A DNA stretch of 64,000 nt from Pseudomonas sp. LS44 (GCF_024730785.1 NZ_CP102830.1:2046001-2110000); one strand, 5' to 3'; positions 8,606 through 17,795 are shown, counted from the first letter of the stretch. The notes: generated by a model not told the origin, from the sequence alone. A program made the numbers and translations.

Positions 8606-9790
8606 TCAGCGCTTAGTGCGCGCCAACCAGACGCTGAGCAGCAATCCAGCGAACGACAGCAACGCCGAGATCAGAAAGATTGAGGCATAGCCATAGCCTC
8701 GGGCAACCACACCCATCAACGGCCCGGCAATCGCCAGCGCCAGGTCGAAGAACACCGCATAGGCACCTAACCCCGCGCTGCGGCTGCTGGCCGGGATGCG
8801 GCCGATCACTTCCATACCCAGCGCTGGATACACCAGCGACAGACCAAAGCCCGCCAACGATGCGCCGACCACTGCTACCGACGTGGAGGGCGCTAGCCAC
8901 AGCAGAACCAGGCCAAGGGTTTCGATGCCCAGGCAGATGATGGCCACGCGAAAGCCGCCCCAACGGTTAATGCTGCCGGTGAACAGCAGGCGCGCGGCAA
9001 TGAAAAACACGCCGAAGGCGGTCAGGCAATAGGCTGCGCCGTCCCAGCCGAGACTGGCGTAGTACAGGGTGACAAAGGCCGTCAGCGTGCCATAGCCGAT
9101 CGAGCCAAGTGCTAGGCCGCAGCCGTAGGGAAAAACACGTCCAAGCGCGGCAATGAAGGGCAACCGTTCGCCGGCAATGACCGGCTCCGAACGCTTGGGC
9201 CAGACCATCAGCAGGCCGATAACAGCGAGCAGAGCCAGCGATGCGCCAAGGGTCCAGAGTCCCTGGTGGTCGACAAAAATCACCCCGAGTGGCGCGCCGA
9301 GGCCGATTGCGCCATAGGCTGCGACGCCATTCAAGGAAATCACCTGCGCTGTGTGCTCAGTGCCCGCTCGGGCAATGCCCCAGCTGAGCGCGCTGACGCC
9401 AATGATGCTCAGTGCAGCGCCGAGCGCAATGCGGCCGGTCAGCAGTATCAACAAGCTCGCCAGGGGCTGGCCGTGCAGAAAGGTGGCGAGCAGGGTGAGC
9501 AGGCCGCTCACGCCGATGCCAATCAATCCGTAGACAACGCCGCGCTTGCAGCCGTTGGTGTCGGCGATGCGGCCAGCGATTGGGCGGCAGAGCAGTGTGG
9601 CGAAATATTGCAAGCCGATAGTCAGACCGGCCAACACGCTGCCATAGCCCAGAGTTTGGTCAACATAGGCAGGCAGCACGGCCAGCGGAATACCCGTGCA
9701 GAGGTAGCCCAAGAAGGAAAACATGACGATCCCAATGATCGGCAGGAGGGGCATCTTCGAGCTAGATTGGGCGGAGTCTTGACTGGACAT
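8606..9790 (-). CDS. MFS transporter, YhhS/YfcJ-like
   Basis: A 394-residue inner-membrane transporter with about 12 hydrophobic helices. The N-terminal region IPLAVLPAYVDQTLGYG, the LQYFATLLCRPIAGRIAD loop and the first-half GxxxDxxG-type motif place it in the YhhS/YfcJ branch of the Major Facilitator Superfamily, proton-driven exporters of unsettled substrate. The ATG at 9790 gives the family-like N-terminus; an upstream TTG would add 11 residues. No neighbouring gene points to a substrate. Confidence 0.88.
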   Translation of the reverse strand: MSSQDSAQSSSKMPLLPIIGIVMFSFLGYLCTGIPLAVLPAYVDQTLGYGSVLAGLTIGLQYFATLLCRPIAGRIADTNGCKRGVVYGLIGIGVSGLLTLLATFLHGQPLASLLILLTGRIALGAALSIIGVSALSWGIARAGTEHTAQVISLNGVAAYGAIGLGAPLGVIFVDHQGLWTLGASLALLAVIGLLMVWPKRSEPVIAGERLPFIAALGRVFPYGCGLALGSIGYGTLTAFVTLYYASLGWDGAAYCLTAFGVFFIAARLLFTGSINRWGGFRVAIICLGIETLGLVLLWLAPSTSVAVVGASLAGFGLSLVYPALGMEVIGRIPASSRSAGLGAYAVFFDLALAIAGPLMGVVARGYGYASIFLISALLSFAGLLLSVWLARTKR

Positions 9791-9901
9791 GACAAGGTTC
9801 ACAGGCGCGGAAACACGCTGCAATGATCGCCGCAGTCGTTATTAAAAGGAAGCTAACTAACTAATGGGCTGCGTAGCATTTTGTAGCGCCAGAAAACACA
9901 A

Positions 9902-9921
9902 CGCCCCGACTGAGCGGGGCG
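9902..9921 (-). terminator. Rho-independent terminator of ybiT
   Basis: The perfect stem CGCCCCG/CGGGGCG around ACTGAG lies 21 bp after the ybiT stop. On the gene's strand it is followed by TTGTGTTTT. Confidence 0.75.
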
Positions 9922-9942
9922 TTGTAGGTAACGTCGGCGAAC

Positions 9943-11532
9943 CTAGACGATCACGCCCTGGCTGCGCAGATAGTCGTCATAGGTGCCGCTGAAATCGACG
10001 ACGCCGTTTTCGCTCAACTCGATGATGCGTGTGGCCAACGAGCCAACGAATTCACGGTCATGGCTGACGAATACCAAGGTGCCCGGATAGTTTTCCAAGG
10101 CCAGGTTGAGCGCCTCGATGGATTCCATGTCCAGGTGGTTAGTCGGTTCGTCCATCAGCAGGACGTTGGCCTTTTGCAGGATCAGCTTGCCAAACAGCAT
10201 GCGACCTTGCTCGCCACCGGAGATGACTTTGACTGACTTGAGGATCTCGTCGTTGGAGAACAGCATGCGCCCGAGGGTGCCGCGGACCAGCTGTTCGCCG
10301 CCTTGCGTCCATTGACTCATCCAGTCGAACAGATTGCAGTCGTCTTCAAAGTCGTGGGCATGGTCCTGGGCGTAATAACCGACTTCGGCGCTTTCGGTCC
10401 ATTTCACTTCGCCGGCATCCGGGGCCAGTTCGCCGACCAGCGTGCGCAGCAAGGTGGTCTTGCCGATACCGTTGGGGCCGATGATGGCGATGCGCTCGCC
10501 GGCTTCGACCTGGAAACTGAAGTTCTTGAACAGCTCTTTGCCGTCGAAGCCCTTGGCCAGTTTGTCGATGGTCACGGCCTGGCGGTGCAGCTTCTTGGTT
10601 TGCTCGAAGCGGATGAACGGGCTGACGCGGCTGGACGGCTTGACCTCGGCCAGTTGGATCTTGTCGATCTGCTTGGCACGCGAGGTGGCTTGCTTGGCCT
10701 TCGAGGCGTTGGCCGAGAAGCGGCTGACGAAGGATTGCAGCTCGGCAATCTGCGCCTTCTTCTTGGCGTTATCAGAGAGCAATTGCTCGCGCGACTGGGT
10801 CGCCGCGGTCATGTACTCGTCGTAATTGCCGGGGAACAGACGCAGCTCGCCGTAATCCAGGTCGGCCATGTGCGTGCATACGCTGTTCAGGAAGTGCCGG
10901 TCGTGGGAAATGATGATCATGGTGCTGTTACGCGCCGTGAGAATGTTTTCCAGCCAGCGAATGGTGTTGATGTCCAGGTGGTTGGTCGGCTCGTCGAGGA
11001 GCAGCACTTCCGGGTTGGAGAACAACGCCTGAGCCAGCAGCACGCGGAGTTTCCAGCCTGGAGCGACTTCGCTCATCGGGCCGAAATGCTGGGCCAGCGG
11101 GATACCCAGGCCGAGCAGCAGTTCACCGGCGCGCGATTCGGCGGTGTAGCCATCCATCTCGCCGAACTCGGTTTCCAGCTCGCCCACGGCCATGCCGTCG
11201 GCTTCGGTCATTTCCGGCAGCGAGTAAATACGCTCACGCTCAGCCTTGACCTTCCACAGCTCTTCGTGACCCATGATCACGGTATCGATGACGCTGAAGT
11301 CTTCGTAGGCAAACTGGTCCTGACGCAACTTACCCAGGCGTACGTTGGGTTCCAGCATCACCTGGCCACCGCTCGATTCGAGATCACCACCGAGAATCTT
11401 CATGAATGTCGACTTGCCGCAGCCATTGGCTCCGATCAGACCGTAACGGTTGCCGTTGCCGAACTTGACGGAAACGTTTTCGAACAGGGGCTTAGCCCCG
11501 AATTGCATGGTGATGTTTGCGGTGGAGATCAA
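9943..11532 (-). CDS. ybiT: ABC-F family ATPase YbiT
   Basis: A 529-residue soluble protein with two ABC ATPase domains and no membrane segments. Walker A motifs GANGCGKST (about residue 36) and GPNGIGKTT are present, as are the partial signature [15 protein letters not shown] and full [13 protein letters not shown], and the Walker B/linker segments [19 protein letters not shown] and [14 protein letters not shown]. The inter-domain linker is charged, as in ribosome-binding ABC-F proteins. These bind the ribosomal E site and affect translation. The start codon is TTG and begins only 20 bp from the stop of the integrase of a foreign element, so the element may have replaced the native leader. 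Confidence 0.93.
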   Translation of the reverse strand: MISTANITMQFGAKPLFENVSVKFGNGNRYGLIGANGCGKSTFMKILGGDLESSGGQVMLEPNVRLGKLRQDQFAYEDFSVIDTVIMGHEELWKVKAERERIYSLPEMTEADGMAVGELETEFGEMDGYTAESRAGELLLGLGIPLAQHFGPMSEVAPGWKLRVLLAQALFSNPEVLLLDEPTNHLDINTIRWLENILTARNSTMIIISHDRHFLNSVCTHMADLDYGELRLFPGNYDEYMTAATQSREQLLSDNAKKKAQIAELQSFVSRFSANASKAKQATSRAKQIDKIQLAEVKPSSRVSPFIRFEQTKKLHRQAVTIDKLAKGFDGKELFKNFSFQVEAGERIAIIGPNGIGKTTLLRTLVGELAPDAGEVKWTESAEVGYYAQDHAHDFEDDCNLFDWMSQWTQGGEQLVRGTLGRMLFSNDEILKSVKVISGGEQGRMLFGKLILQKANVLLMDEPTNHLDMESIEALNLALENYPGTLVFVSHDREFVGSLATRIIELSENGVVDFSGTYDDYLRSQGVIV

Positions 11533-11552
11533 AGAGCTTACCTATCAATAAC

Positions 11553-12747
11553 TTAGCTGTGGGCTGGAACGCCTGATACCAATTTGATACCAATATTCAG
11601 CTTTTCCAGTTCGCTCCAATCGGAGCTCGAGTTGATCCAGCGGGCATACGTAGAAAGCAGCATCTGCACGCTATGGCCGAGCTGCTGGGATATGAATGCG
11701 GGGTTCATGCCAGACATTAAACATATTGTCGCATAGGTATGACGGCAGTTGTACGGCGGCCGATAACGGACGCCCAACGCTTTCAGCACTGGCCGCCACT
11801 GGTGGTGCAGATCGGACGTCTGCTTCACGTACTCGTTGTTTTTCGACGGCGGAAATATATAGGGCGTTTCGATTACTTTTCCTGTTCCGGACTTGCGGCG
11901 TTCTGCATACGCCTTGGCAAATTCCAGGGCATGCATGGCTCGTTCATTCAGCAGCACGAAGCGGTCGCTACCAGTTTTGGTGCGTTCTTCAATGACACCC
12001 AGTGCGACCGTTCGACGAACATGCGCTACCCGTTGATTCATGTCCACGGCATCCCAACGAAGGGCTAAAGCCTCTGAAAGACGTAACCCCGTGAAGAAAA
12101 CGAACTCGTAGAAGGCTGCGTAAATCGAGCTCGGCCAATGCTCGTTCTGGTACAGTCGCTCAATGATGCGATTGGCTTCATCTTGAGTGAATGGGTCGAT
12201 CTCCTTGCGCGATCGTTTTGGCATTTTCCAATGCGTCTGCCGGGTTTCGCTCAATTACTCCATCCGCAACAGCCGCCTTCAAAATCGTTGAGACTTTGAA
12301 AAGTGCGTTTCGCTTTACGCCGGGCGATATCCATTTGGTTCCAGCAACGATGCGACGTAACAGGGTAGTTGTGATGAGGTCCACTCGGATCAGCGCCAAA
12401 TGCGGCATCCAATACCGGTTAAGGATGCTTTTGTAGTTGAGCCGAGTGCCATCCGTAATTTCCCGACTATCCAGCCACAGCTGCGTGAACTCGCCAAAAC
12501 ACATAACACCGCCCACCGGTACTGCCGAGCTGGGAAACAGCTCTACGTACTTGGCGTCGTCCAGCAGACCCATCTTGGCTAGGCGGACTACTTGATCTCT
12601 AAGAATGGATGCAGCTGCGATCCCTTTCTGCGTGACGGGATACGGGAGCGTTTCGTTGCAGCGTCGCCCGTTCCAGATGAAACGGATACGGATTGAGTTA
12701 CGGAAGACTTCCACTCCGGTGGGCATATCCATTGGCTTTCGAGCCAT
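11553..12747 (-). pseudogene. Tyrosine-family site-specific integrase, split by a frameshift
   Basis: Two overlapping frames together encode one phage-type integrase of about 395 residues. The first (12747 down to about 12178) has the N-terminal arm and core-binding domain, ending ALENAKTIAQGDRPIHSR. The second (about 12254 to 11553) has the catalytic domain: Arg in TGLRLSEALALRW, the H-x-x-R box NCRHTYATICLMSGM, the following His in QLGHSVQML and the Tyr nucleophile in LSTYARW. Removing one A from the run at 12216-12219 joins them as ENAKRSRKEIDPF. It is either a decayed gene, a sequencing error or, less likely, a programmed shift. Its 3' end abuts ybiT, marking one boundary of an integrated element. 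Confidence 0.88.
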
Positions 12748-12923
12748 TCGTCATATCTCCGCTTGCTGTAAATGATCTGGCGGCCCGTTTTGATCCACAC
12801 CCCTTCCGGGATCTGCTTGCGCGCGCGCCGGGCTTGCAGCGCCCGCTTGGTGGTTCCCAACAGCTCGGCCATCCTCTCTTCCGAGACTTTGTCCATGTCG
12901 CCTGAGTCAACGGTGGCTCTCAT
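12588..12923 (-). CDS. Excisionase-like DNA-binding protein
   Basis: A 112-residue basic protein with a winged-helix/MerR-like core: SEERMAELLGTTKRALQARRARKQIPEGVWIKT followed by GRQIIYSKRRYDEWLES. This is the typical layout of excisionases and recombination directionality factors. It lies directly before the integrase on the same strand and overlaps the integrase start by about 160 bp in another frame, an unusually long overlap, so the true C-terminus may be shorter. The start at 12923 is preferred over much longer upstream options, whose extra residues look non-coding. Confidence 0.65.
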   Translation of the reverse strand: MRATVDSGDMDKVSEERMAELLGTTKRALQARRARKQIPEGVWIKTGRQIIYSKRRYDEWLESQWICPPEWKSSVTQSVSVSSGTGDAATKRSRIPSRRKGSQLHPFLEIK

Positions 12924-13962
12924 TGCGTCACCCAGCTCAGAGCTGCTGGATGGGTGCATGAAGCTGCCTTGATCCCCTCGGCTAAAGCATTTTGTTTTTT
13001 GTTCATGGGTAGCTCTTCCCTCAACGATGTTTACTGGACTCATCGTGACCGGGATTTCTCGCTGGGAAGGCTGTATTGGTACCCAAAAAAGGGCCGGATC
13101 TCGCGCTTCATTAGTGCGGCTCGCATGAGTCGTATGCACTTGGTGCTGCCGAGAAAAAAAGGTGCTTTTGAGCAAAAAGAGCGCGCGCTAATCGGGCAGC
13201 AGTCATCTGAGCATGAGAGCTGCTGTATGCAAGTGGGGTTGTTTGGCCGATTACAGGCTTGGGGAGGCCGGCAGAAGTTATTTCGCCGTGGGCAATGGAT
13301 CTATCGGCCACAGACGTAAGAGGTCGCGTGATGAAGCTGCAATCAGCACGCCTATGAAAAGACCCGCGCGGCGCAGGCATTTTTGCCTGGATGCTGAATG
13401 TTGAGCTGCTACCCGAAGTATCCTCTCCGCAAATTACCGCCACCAAAAAGGTTCTCAAAAGGTATGCAAAAGTAACTCTGCGATTCCTTGCTTCAGGCCG
13501 GCGCGGCGAACCCTCATCCTCGCGACCTGGCTCAGATCACAAACGGTCGACTAAAGGTCGACTGCTGTATCTGTGAACCACACTGACACCCTTTTTTGAG
13601 ATGCAACCCCTCAATTGAGCCCACTGCGGGTCGCCCTTTTTCCTTTTTGAATGATCTAACCCACCGCCGGCGTCCAGGCGCATTCCTATGCTGGGATCAT
13701 CCGCTTGCAAGCGCTTTCAAGCTGTTCTGGCCACCATTCATTGCCGGCATTTACAATAGGCTTGTTTTTACTTATCCCCATAGATTTATAGGTACTTGTG
13801 CTTCACGTTTATTTTAAATAATACTTCACACAGAGGTACCTCTATCTATGGGGATAATCTGACATTTGATAGGAATTTCTGGCATGCCGGTTTTCCTTGA
13901 TCCGTTGCGTCTGACGGATATATAGGGAGTCTCGTGTAATATCCCTATAGATAGGAATGGAC
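12924..13962. other. Long non-coding stretch of the integrated element
   Basis: About 1 kb with no protein I can support. It contains a direct repeat GGTCGACT (13545-13552 and 13557-13564), an AT-rich section from about 13570, and several copies of a TATCCCyATAGAT sequence close to the right-hand gene (listed separately). A promoter for the excisionase/integrase pair should lie at its left end, but I cannot place one firmly. Confidence 0.5.
13773..13952. repeat. Cluster of TATCCC(C/T)ATAGAT operator-like sites
   Basis: The 13-mer TATCCCCATAGAT occurs at 13773-13785 on the plus strand and exactly inverted at 13844-13856. A one-mismatch copy, TATCCCTATAGAT, is at 13940-13952. A fourth partial copy (inverted) lies near 13917-13929. 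The last full site ends 11 bp before the preferred ATG of the next gene, so a bound protein would block its transcription or translation (inference). Confidence 0.65.
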
Positions 13963-14415
13963 ATGAATACGAAAATGAACATGACAGAGCTGTACACCGA
14001 AAACCACGATCGAATCGAGGCTGAATTCGCAATGTTGTGCACCGAAGCCAAGGCGCGGGTCGACGCCTTCTGGGCGGATGGGCTGGCTCATTGCAAAGCA
14101 ACAAACTCGATGCTGTATATAGCTCCACGCACGAGGTTTTCTGCGTCAGGTTCCTTCTCGATTCTTTGGTTTCGTTACACGTTCTCGACCGATGACGGGA
14201 AGCGGAAGAGACATGAGCTGACGCTCCCAAAGGGGAAGGCTGATCGGCAGGATCGCCGGTACCTGGGGAAAATGGAGGTATGGATTGAGGAGCTCTACAA
14301 CCGTTACGAAGACTACTTCGAGCAGTATCGAAAGCTGATCAAGCTGAATAGGAAAGAGCGCGTGCTGCTGCGCAAGACGATTCAAGTGGCGCGCAGCTTT
14401 GACGCTCTGGGCTGA
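13963..14415 (+). CDS. Unknown charged alpha-helical protein of the integrated element
   Basis: A 150-residue protein rich in Lys, Arg and Glu with no signal peptide. The centre reads RRYLGKMEVWIEELYNRYEDYFEQYRK and is probably helical, and the N-terminus has many Glu and His residues. The ATG at 13963 is chosen because AGGA stands at proper spacing; an ATG two codons earlier lies too close to it. Size and setting recall small mobilisation-associated proteins such as MobI, but I cannot confirm that by eye and do not assign a function. Repeated TATCCC sites in its leader suggest tight control. Confidence 0.55.
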   Translation: MNTKMNMTELYTENHDRIEAEFAMLCTEAKARVDAFWADGLAHCKATNSMLYIAPRTRFSASGSFSILWFRYTFSTDDGKRKRHELTLPKGKADRQDRRYLGKMEVWIEELYNRYEDYFEQYRKLIKLNRKERVLLRKTIQVARSFDALG

Positions 14416-14483
14416 TTCGATGGGGTTGCATATCTCCGGGTGCGGGTAGGGTGAAGTCATCACCCAGCCAAGAGACACGCACC

Positions 14484-14792
14484 ATGACAACTGCCAGAGC
14501 TACTTCCTACCGCGACATTTCCCCGGACGAGCTGGACATGTGGGTCGAGATCTACGCCGATGCCCGCATTGGTGAGATCAGCAACAAGCCGTTTAGTGAG
14601 TTCATCCGGGATCCGTGGAATGAGCTGGTCGATGCAGGGCAGGAGAGTGCCTTGGACTCCATGGTGCAAGGCTTCCGCCCGCTGCTCCCGGCTCAAGCGG
14701 CAACCGCCAAGCGCATTCAAGCCGAGTGGACCCAGCAGGATCGGAGCCAGTCGAACGCTCGCCCAGCCCTGCGCCTAGTCCGCGTTAATTGA
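14484..14792 (+). CDS. Small unknown protein of the integrated element
   Basis: A 102-residue acidic, soluble protein beginning MTTARATSYRDISPDELD. It has no recognisable catalytic motif, signal peptide or membrane helix. The ATG at 14484 is preferred over an upstream in-frame start because of its position after a purine-rich stretch (CCAAGAGACACGCACC). It lies 68 bp after the previous gene on the same strand and could be cotranscribed with it. I do not recognise the family. Confidence 0.5.
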   Translation: MTTARATSYRDISPDELDMWVEIYADARIGEISNKPFSEFIRDPWNELVDAGQESALDSMVQGFRPLLPAQAATAKRIQAEWTQQDRSQSNARPALRLVRVN

Positions 14793-14847
14793 TCGACAAG
14801 AGGGCTGCATGGAGGCGTCCCGGTCTTCTGGGAACCGGAAGACATGG

Positions 14848-15667
14848 TCAGGGAGCAGGCCACTCGAAAGTCGTGGCGTGAACAGCCCTATTAGTCGCCG
14901 GCCGTAGCCTCCCGAAGGGAACGCTGATAACGCGCGGCGCGCGTGCTGAAGGGGTTCGACCTGGCGTACACCCGCTAGATCTGACGAACGAGCGTTGCCG
15001 GGCCGCGGTTGAGGCGAAGGTTGAGAGCGCCAGCGCTAGAGCATCAGCGCTTGCGACTGGAGATCCGAAGCTGCGGCTGGCGTTGATTATCTGCCTGGGC
15101 GCGTTGGGGTCGTCTGGCGCGATAGCAACAATTCCCTGCAGCTCCAGCTGAGTGCGTCGTACGGTGACCGGGAAGACACCAGCCAGCAGATGTTCGGGCA
15201 TGACCGCAAAGTCGGCTGCGGTACTCACTCCCATGCTTTTCAGGCGATCGGATAGCGCTGGGCCAATGCCCCAGACTTCTCCGATAGGTGTGATAACCAG
15301 CAACGCGTCACGGTCGGACGGGCTCGGTCTTGTAGATGCGTTTGGCTGCGTAGTTAGCGACCTTGGCGAGAGTGAGTGTGGGTCCGATGCCAACCCCGAT
15401 CGGGATACCGGTCCACTTGGGGACTCGTGAGCGCAGCTCAGCGCCGATGTCGAAGACCTGCTTGTCGGTCATGCCGGCACAGTCGGCGAAGGCCTCGTCG
15501 ATTGAATACGGGATGATTTTTGGCACCAGCGTTGCAATGGTGCGCATCATGCGCGAGCTCATGTCGCCATAGAGCGGGAAGTTGGCGGAGCACAGCTGCA
15601 CGTTGCTGCGCCAGAACTGGTCGCGCACCTGGAAGGCTGGGTCGTCCACACTTCCCAGTGGTTCCAC
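14848..15667 (-). pseudogene. Degenerate umuC-like error-prone DNA polymerase gene
   Basis: Fragments in at least three frames line up in order with UmuC/DNA polymerase V. The first (15667 down) has FPLYGDMSSRMMRTI, the catalytic-site YSIDEAFAD and GVGIGPTLTLAKVANYAAK. A shifted second fragment has PIGEVWGIGPALSDRLKSMG and INASRSFGSP. A further shift near 15000 reads RVYARSNPFSTRAARY preceded by a stop. The N-terminal 50-60 residues of a normal UmuC are missing. Several frameshifts and a stop make it non-functional. At its 5' side it runs into a helix-turn-helix remnant, suggesting a deletion joined two genes. No intact umuD partner is seen. Confidence 0.85.
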
Positions 15668-15768
15668 TTGCCGATAGACACGTCCTTGCCGGCCAGCTCT
15701 GTCAGCCGCTGGGCGGCCTGGTCGAGCGACAGGTTCTGATTTTGGCGCAGCTCCCGCAGGCGGGTCCG
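15652..15768 (-). pseudogene. Helix-turn-helix (XRE-like) regulator remnant fused to the umuC relic
   Basis: In a frame different from the adjacent umuC fragment, the sequence reads RTRLRELRQNQNLSLDQAAQ, then RLTELAGKDVSIGKWNHWE. This has the spacing of a lambda-repressor/XRE helix-turn-helix with the closing W-x-x-W-E of such domains. No in-frame ATG is present and the coding sense ends abruptly where umuC-like sequence begins. It is therefore a truncated regulator. Confidence 0.5.
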
Positions 15769-15958
15769 ATCAGGTGATGAGGGAGAGTGGGGTTGGCGGG
15801 TTTCAGTGCTGCCTGGACATGGGGCGCTCCTTGGATTAGCGGAGCAGCACCAGCGGGAGGTAGTCAGCTGGTGCTGAGCGCCCCGAGGTTAAACAGGAAC
15901 GTGGAAATGCAACCTGGGAGCGCTTGGGCCGGGCGGGCCTGAGGCTCGCCCGGAGACC

Positions 15959-17263
15959 CTAGATAAACTTGGCGGTCATCTCGCTGATCACGATGTGGAC
16001 GATGGCGCGGAGCGCCTTCATCTCGCCGGCGAACGTGGCCTGTAGCTCGGGCCGCTCCTGGGCGATGCGCTCATTCTCATGCTGAACTTCGTCCATCAGC
16101 TTGCGAGCCTCTTGCCGTACATCCTGCGCCAGCTGGCTCATCAGCTTCAGCGAAGTCGTAGGCTTGATACCCAGCGTATCGCCGGCGGCGAGAAGGATGT
16201 CGCGGTTCAGTTGAGCCAGTTTGTCCTCGGTGCCGATGGGCCAGGCTGTGGTGCATTGGTCCGGCCATCCGTTCTTGTCGAACGTCCTTGTTTCCCATAC
16301 CGCTGTACTCAGCAGATCGTAGAACGGCGCCAGTTGGACTCCCTTCGGGGTTATGAAGAAGCTGACGTTCTTCAGGTGCGCGTCGTCGTTGCCTACCAGC
16401 ACGTTGAACAGCAGCCACTTGTAGAGCGCAAGCCGGGCCACTGCGGGGATGGTGCATGCGTCAGCTATCTGCTGGAGGCGCTCGACGCTGCCCTGGCTGT
16501 ACTTGACGGTCCGGTCCAGATCCAGCAGTTGGCAGGCGTCGATGCAGTGCATGCGCGCCCAGCCATCCTCGGTCCTCTTTCGATCAAAGCGTTCAATCAG
16601 GAATACAGGCACGGGGATGTACATGCGGTACACCGGCGGTACCGGAAGCTTGACCCGCCGCGCCAAGGTCATGATGAACCATTCGATAATCACCGACTGG
16701 CTGTAATGCGGGCTGGGGTGTTCGGGTTTCAGGATGTGGGTCGAGGGCGTGGTGCCGATCGGGTCGAACAGCTCTTTGCCGTCGTAGATCACGCCAACCT
16801 TGTGCTGCGCACCGGCCAGCGACATGCGCTTGGGGGCCTGCTCGGCCAACGCTACCTGGGGCATGTTACGGATGCGCGCGGCCAACTCTTCTTCAGAGAG
16901 GGGGACCACGCTTCCTCTTTCCGGCTCCTCGCCGGGCGGCAGCAGCGACAGCGCCCCGGCAGATTCCGCGCCGAAGTGCTGCAGCATGCCGAAGGCGTCC
17001 TCGACTCCTACATGCGCGGCATCGGCAATCAGCCGGCGCTGATCCTCTTCAGGCAGCAGGTTGTCGAAGTACCACTGCACCAGCCGAACAGTCGCGCCGT
17101 CGACGTGCGTCTCTTCCTGCAGCGGTAGGCTGGGACTCAGGGGGTAGGCCTGGTTGTTGGCCAGCCACTCGGGGTAGTAGGTGAAGGTCCACAGCCCATT
17201 GCGCTCGGCCAGCACGCCGATCAGGTCGAAGTTGATCCAGACGTTCAGCTGCCGTTCGGTCAT
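15959..17263 (-). CDS. hipA: HipA-family serine/threonine kinase toxin
   Basis: A 434-residue HipA-fold kinase, close to the E. coli HipA length (440). The N-terminal HipA_N/Couple_hipA part ends near residue 110. The kinase part shows the glycine-rich loop MSLAGAQHKVGV, the ATP-binding Lys in THILKPE, the catalytic Asp in LVGNDDAHLKNVSF and the metal-binding Asp in APFYDLLS. HipA phosphorylates glutamyl-tRNA synthetase in E. coli and causes growth arrest; the target here is unknown. Its ATG overlaps the stop of the upstream antitoxin gene by 4 bp, the usual hipBA coupling. All key residues look intact. Confidence 0.92.
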   Translation of the reverse strand: MTERQLNVWINFDLIGVLAERNGLWTFTYYPEWLANNQAYPLSPSLPLQEETHVDGATVRLVQWYFDNLLPEEDQRRLIADAAHVGVEDAFGMLQHFGAESAGALSLLPPGEEPERGSVVPLSEEELAARIRNMPQVALAEQAPKRMSLAGAQHKVGVIYDGKELFDPIGTTPSTHILKPEHPSPHYSQSVIIEWFIMTLARRVKLPVPPVYRMYIPVPVFLIERFDRKRTEDGWARMHCIDACQLLDLDRTVKYSQGSVERLQQIADACTIPAVARLALYKWLLFNVLVGNDDAHLKNVSFFITPKGVQLAPFYDLLSTAVWETRTFDKNGWPDQCTTAWPIGTEDKLAQLNRDILLAAGDTLGIKPTTSLKLMSQLAQDVRQEARKLMDEVQHENERIAQERPELQATFAGEMKALRAIVHIVISEMTAKFI

Positions 17264-17568
17264 GACCGATTACCCCGGTTTGTGGAACCGATGTCGTGCG
17301 CCGCCTTGTTGCGCAGGCGGATGAAGTTCTCCCAAGCGGCACTTGCGGCTGCGTCGGGAACCTCGACAGACATCTTTAGGCCCAGTTGCTCCATCACCTG
17401 GAAGAGTTTTCCCCACTGGACGGTTTCACCGCCGCGCTCGACCTTGCCGAGGAAGTTCTCGCTGACGCCGATGATTCCGGCGGCATCGTCCTGGCGCAGG
17501 TCCAGTGCCTTGCGGGCGGCGCGAATGACTTGGCCGAGAGTCTCGGGCGAGTCGATCGGGAAGTTCAT
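17260..17568 (-). CDS. hipB: HipB-like XRE antitoxin
   Basis: A 102-residue DNA-binding protein with an N-terminal XRE helix-turn-helix (LGQVIRAARKALDLRQDDAAGIIG, then VSENFLGKVERG). Its C-terminal tail would contact HipA. It is the first gene of the hipBA pair and overlaps hipA by 4 bp. The ATG at 17568 is chosen over a GTG five codons upstream because it keeps the first operator palindrome outside the coding sequence. It should neutralise HipA and repress the operon through the palindromes just upstream. Confidence 0.9.
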   Translation of the reverse strand: MNFPIDSPETLGQVIRAARKALDLRQDDAAGIIGVSENFLGKVERGGETVQWGKLFQVMEQLGLKMSVEVPDAAASAAWENFIRLRNKAAHDIGSTNRGNRS

Positions 17569-17574
17569 TGTGGA

Positions 17575-17746
17575 AATCCTCACGGTTGTAAGGATTTACT
17601 CGGAAATTGTAGAAATCCGGGAAAATCCTCAAGAGCGTGCGGTTTTTGTAAAAAAGTGGACTTAGAAAAATAAAAATCCGCACGATTGTGTGGATTTTAA
17701 GTCAGAAAAAGAAATCTGCAAGAAAATCCACACGAACGTGAGGATT
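17575..17746. promoter_or_regulatory. Three palindromic HipB operator candidates
   Basis: Three inverted repeats sit directly upstream of hipB: AATCCT-N10-AGGATT (17575-17596), AAAATCC-N12-GGATTTT (17673-17698) and AATCC-N12-GGATT with CACG/CGTG inside (17725-17746). Two extra AAATCC half sites lie at about 17613-17629. All share AATCC(N)CAC...GTG(N)GGATT. E. coli HipB binds TATCC-N8-GGATA, so these are plausible autoregulatory sites with a longer spacer. Confidence 0.72.
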
Positions 17747-17795
17747 GAAAAAGAGCGGGCCTAGGTCTGGTCTTCGGGCGCCCGGTAGCTGGGGC

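Noticed and set aside
10303..11556. A 417-residue plus-strand frame across ybiT
   Set aside because: It is the mirror frame of a highly conserved ABC-F ATPase, so it is a shadow.
12924..13175. N-terminal extension of the excisionase-like protein to a start at 13175
   Set aside because: The added 84 residues have no domain-like sequence, no ribosome site fits, and the core domain matches a short excisionase.
13963..14415. MobI-type conjugation protein
   Set aside because: Size and charge are similar, but no diagnostic motif can be confirmed by eye and no relaxase or type IV secretion genes are in the window.
16079..17128. A 349-residue plus-strand frame across hipA
   Set aside because: It is antisense to a well-conserved HipA kinase and has no domain features.
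11533..17760. Intact prophage or conjugative element
   Set aside because: No capsid, tail, lysis, relaxase or secretion genes are present; only integrase, excisionase-like, toxin-antitoxin and relics remain.
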